From JANQPX01 sp965222015 (GTDB lineage: Bacteria; Pseudomonadota; Alphaproteobacteria; Geminicoccales; Geminicoccaceae), in NCBI GenBank assembly GCA_965222015.1, contig CBDCTL010000023.1, positions 1 to 64,000 of the forward strand: a DNA stretch of 64,000 nt, in the 5' to 3' direction. Shown in pieces: positions 23,908 through 32,743 of this stretch. The position numbers and the translations under genes are program-made. How positions within the stretch are numbered: position 1 is the stretch's first letter; every line of letters starts with the position of its first letter. The notes below the pieces were generated by a model. The model did not search any database, had not been told where the DNA came from, and was given only the letters and a program-made list of their open reading frames with translations.

Positions 23908-24819
23908 TTGGGTAACTTTCTTTCGGTCCCTGCGGAAGGCACCGGGCTTTCCCGTTATCTCGACGAAATCCGCCGCTTCCCCATGCTGGAGGCGGAGGAG
24001 GAGTTCATGCTGGCCAAGAAATGGCAGGAGCAGGGACATACCGAATCCGCCCACAAGCTGGTCACCAGCCATCTTCGGCTCGTGGCCAAGATCGCCATGG
24101 GCTATCGGGGCTACGGCCTGCCGATCAACGAGATCATTTCGGAGGGCAATGTCGGCCTCATGCAGGCGGTCAAGCGCTTCGACCCGGATCGCGGCTTTCG
24201 CCTCGCCACCTACGCCATGTGGTGGATCCGCGCCGCCATCCAGGAGTACATCCTGCACAGCTGGTCCCTGGTGAAGATGGGCACCACGGCGGCGCAGAAA
24301 AAGCTGTTCTTCAATCTCAGGAAGCTCAAGGGCCAGATGCAGGCGATCGACGACGGCGATCTGCCGCCGGAGACCGTGAAGGCGATCGCGGACCGCCTCG
24401 ACGTCAGCGAGGAGGACGTGATCAGCATGAACCGCCGGCTAAGCGGCGGCGATCATTCGCTGAACGTGCCGCTCAGAGCCGATGGCGACAGCGACTGGCA
24501 GGACTGGCTGGTGGACGAGAGCCAGAGCCAGGAAAAGACCGTCGCGGACGCCGAGGAGCACGACCACCGCATGTCGCTCCTGCATCGCGCGATGGACGTG
24601 TTGAACGAGCGCGAACGCCACATTCTGACCGAGCGGCGTCTCAAGGACGAGCCGAGCACGCTGGAAGAGCTCAGCCACGTCTACGACATCTCGCGCGAGC
24701 GCGTCCGCCAGATCGAGGTGCGGGCCTTCGAGAAGCTGCAAAAGCAGATGAAGTCGCTCGAGGCCGAACAGGCCATCGCGATGGCACAGGCGTTGCCGCC
24801 GCCGGAGCAGCGCGTCTGA
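23908..24819 (+). CDS. rpoH: RNA polymerase heat-shock sigma factor RpoH (sigma-32)
   Basis: A 303-residue sigma factor. Region 2 contains FDPDRGFRLATYAMWWIRAA and the RpoH-specific box lies just after it (QKKLFFNLRKLKGQ, about 131-144). Region 4 has the helix-turn-helix ELSHVYDISRERVRQIEVRA. The start is a TTG at 23908 after AGGAGAGAC, giving MGNFLSVPAEG. The weak start codon may help keep synthesis low. A hairpin 84 bp after the stop probably ends transcription. Alphaproteobacteria often have two RpoH copies; only one is visible here. Confidence 0.96.
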   Translation: MGNFLSVPAEGTGLSRYLDEIRRFPMLEAEEEFMLAKKWQEQGHTESAHKLVTSHLRLVAKIAMGYRGYGLPINEIISEGNVGLMQAVKRFDPDRGFRLATYAMWWIRAAIQEYILHSWSLVKMGTTAAQKKLFFNLRKLKGQMQAIDDGDLPPETVKAIADRLDVSEEDVISMNRRLSGGDHSLNVPLRADGDSDWQDWLVDESQSQEKTVADAEEHDHRMSLLHRAMDVLNERERHILTERRLKDEPSTLEELSHVYDISRERVRQIEVRAFEKLQKQMKSLEAEQAIAMAQALPPPEQRV

Positions 24820-24902
24820 TCGCAGGCGCGATCCGGTATCGCCTCAAGTCATGAAGGCGACGTCGCCTGAGAGGGCTTCGCAGCGATGCCGGCCCTTCCA
24901 AA

Positions 24903-24930
24903 ACGACGCCGCAAAGCCTCGTGCGGCGTC
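24903..24930 (+). terminator. Probable rpoH terminator hairpin
   Basis: The arms CGACGCCGCA (24903-24912) and TGCGGCGTCG (24921-24930) are perfect complements with an 8-nt loop. A short CT-rich tract (CTTCGTTCTCC) follows instead of a long U-run. It lies 84 bp downstream of rpoH with no gene in between. Confidence 0.6.
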
Positions 24931-25109
24931 GCTTCGTTCTCCGTCATGCGGATCCGGCGGTGCCATGGTGCCGCGTCCGGGATTGCCACCTGAACTCGAT
25001 CGTGTCTCGACCGGCCAGTTCCGGCGGTTTGCTGCAGTGATCGGGCTTCACACGCCATCGGCGATATTTTAGATAGAAGGCAATCGAGCGTGAAAATAGG
25101 AGGAACGAC

Positions 25110-25646
25110 ATGCATCGCGTGATCGGCGCCAGCGTCTTCGCCGGCCTGATGATCGGCTTTGCGGCGTGGAGCCATGCCGGCCCGGAGCAGGTCGCACTGC
25201 CGCAGGACTACGCGAACGCCTATGTCCACTACAAGACACTCGACAAGCGAGATCAGGACCCGGACGTCGTCCGCTCCATTTATATCAATCCCGAGGCAGC
25301 GGCGGTCGCACGGCCCGGAGCCCCTCTTCCCGAGGGAACACGGCTCGTGATGGTCGACCATTTCGCCGCTCTCGACGCCGATGGCCGAACCCTGGTCGGC
25401 CGCGACGGCGCCATGATCCCGACGGACAGCGTGAAGCAGATCCTGATGGCGGAAAAACAGCCGGGGTTCGGAGCCGAGTACGACGAGACGCTGCGCAACG
25501 GAGACTGGGAATTCGCCGCATTTCTGGGCGACGGCTCACGCAAGCCGAACGTCAATTTCGACCGTTGCCGGGAATGCCACCTTCAGGCGCAGCGCACCGA
25601 TTTCACCTTCAGCGTCTTCCCCAATCTGGATGCCATAAGGCGCTAA
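25110..25646 (+). CDS. Cytochrome P460-family heme protein
   Basis: A 178-residue exported protein: signal peptide about 1-23 (cut near SHA-GP), then the P460 fold with a C-terminal heme-binding CRECH (Cys153, Cys156, His157) followed by DFTFSVF. Members bind heme c in the periplasm and some oxidise hydroxylamine; many others have no known substrate. The lysine that cross-links heme in true P460 cannot be assigned by eye. ATG 25110 follows AGGAGGAACGAC. It stands alone between rpoH and a convergent gene. Confidence 0.85.
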   Translation: MHRVIGASVFAGLMIGFAAWSHAGPEQVALPQDYANAYVHYKTLDKRDQDPDVVRSIYINPEAAAVARPGAPLPEGTRLVMVDHFAALDADGRTLVGRDGAMIPTDSVKQILMAEKQPGFGAEYDETLRNGDWEFAAFLGDGSRKPNVNFDRCRECHLQAQRTDFTFSVFPNLDAIRR

Positions 25647-25683
25647 GCCCGATCTGCGCCATCGACGAACCGATCCGGCAGGG

Positions 25684-27240
25684 TCACTTCGGCAAGGGCG
25701 GGATCAGCGTGATCTCGACCCGCCTGTTGCGTTCTTCGGGAACGTTGTCGGCGGTCGGGACGGCGAGTCCTTGTTCGCTGTAATCGGCGATGTGGATCCA
25801 GGATTTGGGCACGCCCTCGGCGATGAGCTGGTCGCGAACCGACAACGTCCGACGATGGGCGATCTCGTAATTCGTGTCCCAGCTTCCAACGCTGTCGGTA
25901 TGGCCTTCAACATAGACCTCGAGTTCGGCGCCATGGACCTCGTAGGCGGCCAGGATCTGCTCGGCGACGTCACGGACCTCGGCTTTGCCCTCCTCGTCAG
26001 GAACGGTTTTGCCCAGGCCGAAATAAACCGCGAAGATTTCGGTCCCGGGACGGCTGAGCACCTGAGGCCGGCCGATCTTGAGCACCACTTCACCATTGTG
26101 GACCTCGGCGCGAGCCCGGGAAAGCATAGCCTCGTCGTGGATGTGTTCCGGTATGTCGGATCCGCCCACACCCTGGGCGTGCCCCGAATGCGCCGCGTTC
26201 TCCGAGTGTCCCGCGTGTTCGGCATGCCCCGCCGCCGCGTCGAGCCGTGCGACGTCAGAACCGTCCGGTCCGCCCTCTGAGACGCCCTTCTCCCGGAAAT
26301 AGCGCGCCGCGCCCGGGTGAAGGGGCAGATGGATCTCGTCCAGCGCGTGGTCGAGGGAAATCTGCGCCGCCGTCTCTTCCAGGTTGGTGAGATAGGGCAC
26401 GTTGTCGAACATCATGCCGACGATCTGGTACACGGCCTGGTCCGGCACCTCGTCATGCGCGACCAGCATCAGCGTTCGCGCCACCGTGTCGACCTGCGTC
26501 ATGAGTTCCGGATAGTCGCTCGGCGTGAGCGGATGCACATGCCAACCTTCCCCGACCCGCGTCAGCTGCCAATGGCTGAACTCCAGCAGCTGGGCTCGGC
26601 CGCCCAACTGTCTCAGCATATCCTGGACAGCCGGCGAAGGGACCGATGACGTGATCGCGAGACCGGCGATGTCACCCCGGTCGAACATGTCGCGATGCAC
26701 ATCCCAATCGGACGACCGGGCCGGTCGAACGCCTTCCTCGATGCGCACGCCGAACCCTTTCAGCAGATCGCGGACGGCATCCGGATTGCCGAGATCGAGC
26801 GCCAGATCCTTGCTGGGGAGTATGGCCAGATCACTGATGGTCCCGCTCTGGACATATTGATCAGCGATGATGAAGTGATCCACCTCATGCCACAACGTTG
26901 CGACGGCCTGGAGCCGGTCACCGGCTTCCGCGGCGGCCCGGTACGCGGCGACACTGTCGACGACGGCGAACTGGCTCGTGCCGTCGATGACCTGCTGCAG
27001 GCTCTGATCGTAGCTGTCGGTCGCCACCGGCGTCATGCTGACATTCTCTTCCGGCAGCAGCACGATCTGGGCCAGAGAACTCAGCCCGACCCCGACATTG
27101 TAGGCGGCGGAACCGGGCACGCCGCTCCCGATCAGATAGCGCTCACCCTGATCAGCGCTCTGGGCTCCGACGAAACCGGCTTGCGAACTCGACAGCAGAC
27201 TGACCAGCAGTCCGATCGCGAGAGCGCGTTTCCTGTTCAT
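25684..27240 (-). CDS. TAXI-type TRAP solute-binding domain fused to an OmpA domain
   Basis: A 518-residue exported protein. It has a signal peptide (about 1-27, cut near VGA-QS), a TAXI/NMT1-like periplasmic binding domain (about 30-335; start pattern YLIGSGVPGSAAYNVGVGLS), a histidine-rich linker at about 339-357 (HAEHAGHSENAAHSGHAQ), and a C-terminal OmpA peptidoglycan-binding domain (about 400-518; VEGHTDSVGS and NRRVEI). TAXI proteins normally diffuse free and serve a TRAP transporter; here the protein would be tethered to the cell wall, and no TRAP permease is adjacent. ATG 27240 follows GGAAACGATA. The frame is continuous, so the fusion is not an assembly artefact of two genes. Confidence 0.88.
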   Translation of the reverse strand: MNRKRALAIGLLVSLLSSSQAGFVGAQSADQGERYLIGSGVPGSAAYNVGVGLSSLAQIVLLPEENVSMTPVATDSYDQSLQQVIDGTSQFAVVDSVAAYRAAAEAGDRLQAVATLWHEVDHFIIADQYVQSGTISDLAILPSKDLALDLGNPDAVRDLLKGFGVRIEEGVRPARSSDWDVHRDMFDRGDIAGLAITSSVPSPAVQDMLRQLGGRAQLLEFSHWQLTRVGEGWHVHPLTPSDYPELMTQVDTVARTLMLVAHDEVPDQAVYQIVGMMFDNVPYLTNLEETAAQISLDHALDEIHLPLHPGAARYFREKGVSEGGPDGSDVARLDAAAGHAEHAGHSENAAHSGHAQGVGGSDIPEHIHDEAMLSRARAEVHNGEVVLKIGRPQVLSRPGTEIFAVYFGLGKTVPDEEGKAEVRDVAEQILAAYEVHGAELEVYVEGHTDSVGSWDTNYEIAHRRTLSVRDQLIAEGVPKSWIHIADYSEQGLAVPTADNVPEERNRRVEITLIPPLPK

Positions 27241-27489
27241 TATCGTTTCCAGCAGTAGCTTTTCTAACTTCGACCAGATGGCGTCCCGCGGACGCTTCTG
27301 CATCGTCCTTGGCGAACATGGCGGATCGGCCGCGTCATGCCGGCCACCCGCCCCGTCCAGGCGCTGGCCCGAACCAAGGGGTGACGTCGGATGAATAAAC
27401 CCGGCGGCAGCGTCTATCAACCGATTCGTCAGGTTTCCCAGCCAGGTCGTTGGTCAATACCGGCTCATTCCCGCGCCAGGCGTCTGGCT

Positions 27490-28548
27490 TCAGGTCGAGC
27501 ATGAGGACACATCGGGATAGGGGCTATAGATCAGATAATGCATGTCGCTGTAGAGCCATATGAACAGGAACAAGATGCCGAAGAACAACGTGGTGTGAAC
27601 CGCCGCGATCTTGGCTGGCCCGTGACGCTGGAAGTGCGACGCGAACGGATTTTCGCTCAGAATGAGGATCACGAGCACGGCGATGATGCCGGAATGGCCG
27701 ATCGCGTCGATCAGGCCGAAGTAGTAGATGGCCGACACGAAAAAGAACAGAAGCACCGCAGCCGAAGCTCGCGCATACAGCGCGCCGACGATCAGAAGGT
27801 AGGCGCAGCAGAATTCGACGAAGCCGGCAGCCACCATATAGAATTCGGCGCCGAAGCCGAAGGTCAGGCTGGGCTGATCGTGCAGCAGGCCGAAGCTCCA
27901 CTCGGGATAGGCGAACTTCTCGATGCCGGCCCATAGCAGCGTGACGCCGGTGCACCAGCGCATGATGTTGTGCGCAGTCGTGGCGCGTTTTTCGCCGGCG
28001 AGCGAGTCGATGATGATGTAGGTGGCGATACCGAGGAAGATCGGGTAGTCGAGGAGATGGTAGAGGCCGTACTCGATGACAGCATGCGCATAGAGCACGA
28101 AAACGCCGATGCCCGCCAGAAAGGCGGTGCGTCTGTGGAGCGCCAGACCGGCGATCGCCAGATGCAGGACAGTGATCCAGCGCGCTTCCGTCCTGAGCTC
28201 CGGGGTCAGAATGAAACCGCCGTAGGAGGCGGCCGCGATGAAGAACGCGCTCACCGCGAACCGAAGAGCGATCGGGAAATAGGGCTGCGCATTGTCCGTC
28301 AGGGCGGCCGCTGTTCGAGCGAGCCAAGCCCGTGTGCCGATCAGATAGTAATCCATATAGACGACGGCGAACATGATAGGCGCGACGGCCAGGCAGAAGG
28401 CCGGAAAATACTCACCGAATACAATCAGGGAGGGAGATCTCGGCGGACAGAGGAGATTATATTCCACAAACCATTTGACATGAGCCTCAGCGTAGTTTGG
28501 GGAGAAGCAAAGCAGCGAAACGAGACATAATAACCACCGCACAGTCAT
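27490..28548 (-). CDS. Polytopic membrane protein, DoxX-like, unknown function
   Basis: A 352-residue protein with a signal-like start ending in AEAHVKWF and about eight to nine membrane helices. Conserved-looking polar residues sit in or near helices (WAGIEKFAYPEWSFGLLHDQ and FVEFCCAYLLIVGALYARAS), similar in feel to DoxX/MauE-type membrane proteins. I cannot assign a reaction. It lies 249 bp upstream of the TAXI-OmpA gene on the same strand; a functional link is possible but unproven. The region upstream is AT-rich and likely holds its promoter. Confidence 0.75.
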   Translation of the reverse strand: MTVRWLLCLVSLLCFSPNYAEAHVKWFVEYNLLCPPRSPSLIVFGEYFPAFCLAVAPIMFAVVYMDYYLIGTRAWLARTAAALTDNAQPYFPIALRFAVSAFFIAAASYGGFILTPELRTEARWITVLHLAIAGLALHRRTAFLAGIGVFVLYAHAVIEYGLYHLLDYPIFLGIATYIIIDSLAGEKRATTAHNIMRWCTGVTLLWAGIEKFAYPEWSFGLLHDQPSLTFGFGAEFYMVAAGFVEFCCAYLLIVGALYARASAAVLLFFFVSAIYYFGLIDAIGHSGIIAVLVILILSENPFASHFQRHGPAKIAAVHTTLFFGILFLFIWLYSDMHYLIYSPYPDVSSCST

Positions 28549-28948
28549 TCACATGACTCCACCGGCGAATACCAACCATGCGCTTATCTCGTTGAAGTAG
28601 CATTCATTCGATATATGACCACCGATAGTGGGTGGAGATCCAAGGTTTTTTACAAAAATTACGTTATTTGCGCTCCGATCCACGGACGCTCGGCGTGATC
28701 GCTCGGGATCGAGGGCGGACACGAAAGGCTTGATATAACCTTAAAGTTGAAAAAAAATAACACCCGGCCAACATTTCTTTGTTCTACTCATCAATCGCCT
28801 GATGCGCGTTGCCAAGAGTCCGACGGGCCCGCTTTCGATGGTCCGAATTCGAATGACAGGCGCGCCGCCATCTTCATCGATCGCCAAGATGTTCCTATCA
28901 TGAAGAATCAGCAGCCCGGTCCGCTCCGGGTCGACGAGGGAGGCGATC
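28549..28948. promoter_or_regulatory. AT-rich divergent intergenic region
   Basis: About 400 bp between the leftward membrane protein and the rightward molybdoenzyme. It is markedly AT-rich (for example the run of T at about 28646 and of A at about 28751). A minus-strand frame ending at 28741 and reaching into the bisC start is open, but it has no convincing ribosome site or family pattern. The region presumably carries both promoters. Confidence 0.5.
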
Positions 28949-31285
28949 ATGTGGATTCCGACCAGTACCCATTGGGGCAATTTTCGGGTCGAGACCGAGA
29001 ACGGCAGGCTGAAAACCGTCCGGCCCGCCGAGCATGACACGCGGCCTTCGAAGATCGGCCAGTCGCTTCTGGATGCGCAGGACGGCGGCTCGCGAATCGC
29101 CCGGCCGGCGGTTCGCGAGGGCTATCTGAAACGCCCGGGCAGGAGCGACGGAAGCGGGCGCGGCGCCGAACCCTTCGTCGCCGTGCCCTGGGACGAGGCG
29201 CTGGATCTGGCGGCGGACGCGCTCGGACGCACGGTCGCCGAGCATGGCAACGAGGCGATCTTCGGCGGATCCTACGGCTGGGCGAGCGCCGGGCGCTTTC
29301 ACCATTCGCAAAGCCAGCTCCACCGCTTCCTCAATCAGCTCGGCGGCTACGTCTATTCGATCCAGTCCTATTCGACCGGCACCGCCCAGGTGATCATACC
29401 GCATGTGCTGGGCGTGGGCTCGCTGAAGCTGATGACGGAAGCCCCGACCATCGAGGACGTGATCGAAAACGCCCGGCTGGTGGTGAGCTTCGGCGGCATG
29501 TCGATGAAGAATACCCAGATCAATCAGGGCGGCATCGGCGATCATTCCGCCCACGGCCAGCTCGAACGGCTGAAGGCGGCCGGCGTCGACGTGGTCTGCA
29601 TCAGCCCGGCCAGGGACGACGTCGCCGACTTTCTCGACGCCGACTGGTGGCCGGTTCGCCCGAACGCCGACGTCGCGCTGATGCTCGGGCTCGCCCACAC
29701 GCTTCACACCGAAGACCTGCACGACGAGGCCTTCCTCGCCTCCCACTGCACCGGCTACGAGCGCTTTTTGCCCTATCTGCTCGGCGAAAGCGACGGGGTG
29801 CCGAAGGATGCGGACTGGGCGTCCGGGCTTTGCGACATCGAGCCGGAGCGCATCCGCGCGCTCGCGAGGCGCATGGCGGCGGAACCTTGTCTTCTCTCGA
29901 TCAGCTGGTCGCTGCAGCGCACCGAGAACGGCGATCAGCCCTACTGGATGATTGCGGTGCTCGCCGCCATGCTCGGCAATCTGGGCCTGCCCGGCCGGGG
30001 CGTGGGTTACGGCTATGGCTGCATCCACAATTTCGGTTTCGGCGGACGGCGGAGCCTGCCTTTCAAGGTAGGCGCGTTCGAACAGGGCGAAAATCCGGTA
30101 AAAACCTTCATCCCGGTCGCGCGCATCGCCGACATGCTGCTGAACCCCGGCGCGGAGTTTCCGTTCAACGGCGAGACGCTGACCTATCCGGACATCCGGC
30201 TGGTCTACTGGGCCGGCGGCAATCCCTTCCACCACCACCAGGATCTGAACCGGCTGCGAAAGGCGTTCGCGAAACCGGAGACGGTCATCGTCAACGATCC
30301 TTTCTGGACCGCGACCGCCCGTCACGCGGACATCGTGTTTCCGGCGACCACGGCGCTGGAACGCGAGGATTTTTCCTGGGGCACCTCCGAGCTCTACGCC
30401 TCGCCGATGCACCGGGCCCTGGCGCCGTTCGAGGAGGCGCGGGACGACTACGCGATCTTCGCCGGTCTCGCCGAGCGTCTCGGCTTCGTCGAGCGCTTCA
30501 CTGAGGACCGCACGCCGCGCGCCTGGATCGAGCATCTCTGGAAGGTGACGGTGCAGCGCGCCGCCGAGATGGATGTAGGGCTCCCCGATTTCGAGACCTT
30601 CTGGGAGGGCGGCGTGCTCAGGATCGATCCCGACGACGTGCCGGCCCGGACCTTCGCGCTCGAGCGCTTCCGGGCGGATCCGAAAGGTGCGCCGCTGCCA
30701 ACGCCGTCCGGCAAGGTCGAGATCTTCTCCGAGCGTCTCGCCTCCTTCGATCTGGCCGACTGCAAGGGCCATCCGATGTGGTTCGAGAAGGAGGAATTTC
30801 TCGGAAGCGCGCGCTCGAAACGCTACCCGCTGGCGCTCAACTCCAACCAGCCGGTGACACGCCTGCACAGCCAGTACGACTTCGGCAGAACCAGCCGGAA
30901 CGCCAAGGTCGCCGGACGCGAGGCGATCCGCATCCACCCCGACGACGCCGGCACGCGGGGGATTGTCGAGGGCGACGTCGTGCGCGTCTTCAACGACCGT
31001 GGCGCCACGCTCGCCGGTGCGGTGATCACGGAAAGCGTGCGGCCGGGCGTGGTCGTGCTGCCGACCGGCGCCTGGTTCGATCCCGAAGATCCGGCAAAGC
31101 CGGACAGCCTCGAGGTCCACGGCAATCCCAATACGCTGACGCGCGACGTCGGCACCTCGAGCCTCGCCCAGGGCACCAGCGCGCACAGCACGCTGGTCGA
31201 GGTCGAGCGCTTCGACGGAACGCCGCCGCCGGTCAGGGCGTTCGATCAGCCGCCGATCGTCAGCCCTCGACGATCTCGTGAATGA
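28949..31285 (+). CDS. BisC/TorA-like molybdopterin oxidoreductase
   Basis: A 778-residue DMSO-reductase-family enzyme. It starts with TSTHWGNFRV and has GGSYGWASAGRFHHSQSQLH, where the Ser is the expected molybdenum ligand of biotin/DMSO/TMAO reductases. Later come WAGGNPFHHHQDLNRL and the C-terminal molybdopterin dinucleotide-binding domain (LNSNQPVTRLHSQYDFGRTS). There is no N-terminal iron-sulphur cluster and no Tat signal, so it is cytoplasmic and most like biotin sulfoxide (or methionine sulfoxide) reductase BisC. ATG 28949 follows GAGGGAGGCG. Its 3' end overlaps the convergent gene by 26 bp. The substrate is inferred from the family. Confidence 0.92.
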   Translation: MWIPTSTHWGNFRVETENGRLKTVRPAEHDTRPSKIGQSLLDAQDGGSRIARPAVREGYLKRPGRSDGSGRGAEPFVAVPWDEALDLAADALGRTVAEHGNEAIFGGSYGWASAGRFHHSQSQLHRFLNQLGGYVYSIQSYSTGTAQVIIPHVLGVGSLKLMTEAPTIEDVIENARLVVSFGGMSMKNTQINQGGIGDHSAHGQLERLKAAGVDVVCISPARDDVADFLDADWWPVRPNADVALMLGLAHTLHTEDLHDEAFLASHCTGYERFLPYLLGESDGVPKDADWASGLCDIEPERIRALARRMAAEPCLLSISWSLQRTENGDQPYWMIAVLAAMLGNLGLPGRGVGYGYGCIHNFGFGGRRSLPFKVGAFEQGENPVKTFIPVARIADMLLNPGAEFPFNGETLTYPDIRLVYWAGGNPFHHHQDLNRLRKAFAKPETVIVNDPFWTATARHADIVFPATTALEREDFSWGTSELYASPMHRALAPFEEARDDYAIFAGLAERLGFVERFTEDRTPRAWIEHLWKVTVQRAAEMDVGLPDFETFWEGGVLRIDPDDVPARTFALERFRADPKGAPLPTPSGKVEIFSERLASFDLADCKGHPMWFEKEEFLGSARSKRYPLALNSNQPVTRLHSQYDFGRTSRNAKVAGREAIRIHPDDAGTRGIVEGDVVRVFNDRGATLAGAVITESVRPGVVVLPTGAWFDPEDPAKPDSLEVHGNPNTLTRDVGTSSLAQGTSAHSTLVEVERFDGTPPPVRAFDQPPIVSPRRSRE

Positions 31286-32126
31286 CGCCGGCGCGCAGCA
31301 ACTCCGCGGGCTCCGGATGCCACATGGCGTCATGGGGTGATTCGAAGATCCTTGCGACGAAGGCAGGATCGATCTTCCGACTGACGAGGAACGCCTCGTC
31401 CTTCTCCTGCTCGGCGAGCGGATCGACGAACGCCATGAACCCGTCGAGACGATAGCTGTGAAAACCGAGCCTCGCCGCCTTGCCGATCGTTCGGTGCCTG
31501 CCGGCCGCGAAGGCGATGGTACAAGCGGAACGGCAGGCACCGAGGACGGTGGTGTCGAGCCGCCTCTCCAGGATCTGTCTGGCGACACCCCTGGCCTCGA
31601 AGATCCTTCCGCCGTCGCTGTTCAGGACGATCCGGCGGATCGCCGGCCGTTCGACCAGGAGGGCCTTCAGGTCGCGGGACAGGCCGACGTCGAATGGCCC
31701 CTCGATCGAAAGGGTGCGGCCATCTGGGGATGTCCGGAGGCTATAGCGCGTTGCTGCCGTCGCCTCGTCCGCGAGCGGCCCCGTTCCGAAAACAGCCTCG
31801 AGCGTCGACAACGTGGCGCCGCCCGCCGCGATCGGGAGGACCAGGACTGCGGCCTGGGCGAATGTGGCGACGGCAAGATCACCACCGCTCTCAAGATACC
31901 GACGACAGCTCCGCCAGAGCCCGACCATCTGCCAAGTCAGCACAAGGCCGTGGCCGACGAGAACGTAGAGGCAGGCGAATACCGCCGCCGTCAACGAGCC
32001 GCCCGCCGGCATCGGACGCAGCGAGGGTTCGATCAAGGCTAAAAGGACGAACGGCAGGAGCGTGTTGATCCAGAACGCCCGCGGCAAAGCGTGCCGGCCC
32101 TGCCAGTGATCGCGGATGTAGTCCAT
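31260..32126 (-). CDS. Membrane protein with ClpP-like serine protease fold
   Basis: A 288-residue protein with two to three membrane segments in the first 120 residues (LLPFVLLALIEPSL, FACLYVLVGHGLVLTWQMVG, and ATFAQAAVLVLPIAAGG). A soluble domain follows that looks ClpP/crotonase-like: RRIVLNSDGGRIFEARGVAR, then GACRSACTIAFAAGRHRTIG. The Ser in the RSAC segment is the likely nucleophile by analogy. Such proteins (COG3904-type) are of unknown function. It ends tail to tail within bisC (26-bp overlap). A regulated or degenerate protease are both possible. Confidence 0.75.
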   Translation of the reverse strand: MDYIRDHWQGRHALPRAFWINTLLPFVLLALIEPSLRPMPAGGSLTAAVFACLYVLVGHGLVLTWQMVGLWRSCRRYLESGGDLAVATFAQAAVLVLPIAAGGATLSTLEAVFGTGPLADEATAATRYSLRTSPDGRTLSIEGPFDVGLSRDLKALLVERPAIRRIVLNSDGGRIFEARGVARQILERRLDTTVLGACRSACTIAFAAGRHRTIGKAARLGFHSYRLDGFMAFVDPLAEQEKDEAFLVSRKIDPAFVARIFESPHDAMWHPEPAELLRAGVIHEIVEG

Positions 32127-32190
32127 GCACCGACTATCGAACGGCCTGCGGCCGAGCGCCAGTCGAAACGACGGAGAACGGCGACGGCGC

Positions 32191-32628
32191 TCAGCGCGTT
32201 TCCGTCAGGCCGCGCTCGGCGAGCCGGTCGAGCAGCGCCTTCGGCAGCGGTGCCGAACGCACCGTCTTCTGATCGGCATGGACCCAGACCAGCTCGCCTG
32301 TGGCCCTCGGTTCCGCCTCGTCGCCGACCCGGAGCGCAAGCGCGAATGTAAGGCTGCTTCGCCCGACCCGCCGCACCCCCACCTCGACAGTGAAGGTCTC
32401 GTCCAGACGAAGCGGCCGGCGGTATTCGACGACCGCCTTGACCAGATTGAAATCCAAACCTGTCCGCCTGCCGATCGCCGCGTAGTCGTAGGAAAGCGCA
32501 TGGAACAGCTCGTGGACGCCGATGTCGAAATAGGTGAGGTAGTGGGAATTGTAGACGATCCCCTGCTGATCGATTTCGGCATAGCGGACCTTGAGGGGAT
32601 GGCGAAACGTGGTGGCGGCGTCGGTCAT
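32191..32628 (-). CDS. Acyl-CoA thioesterase, 4HBT hotdog fold (YbgC/FadM type)
   Basis: A 145-residue protein. The motif VRYAEIDQQGIVYNSHYLTY contains the catalytic Asp of the 4-hydroxybenzoyl-CoA thioesterase family, followed by the long hotdog helix (FDIGVHELFHALSYDY). I choose ATG 32628 because GGAGG lies eight bases before it; an ATG at 32634 is too close to that site. It would hydrolyse short or medium acyl-CoA. It is divergent from gnd with 115 bp between them. Confidence 0.9.
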   Translation of the reverse strand: MTDAATTFRHPLKVRYAEIDQQGIVYNSHYLTYFDIGVHELFHALSYDYAAIGRRTGLDFNLVKAVVEYRRPLRLDETFTVEVGVRRVGRSSLTFALALRVGDEAEPRATGELVWVHADQKTVRSAPLPKALLDRLAERGLTETR

Positions 32629-32743
32629 CGGCATGGCCTCCGGTTCGATCAAGCAGGATGATCGGGCGGGCGGGATGATCGGGATTGTCTGGCGATCCGG
32701 CTTATGCGACATCATGGACGTCGCCAAAAGTCCAGTGGGAACC

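Noticed and set aside
28741..28925. Possible small minus-strand gene upstream of bisC
   Set aside because: It is open and not absurd in composition, but it overlaps the bisC start region, has no good ribosome site and matches nothing; left out as a gene.
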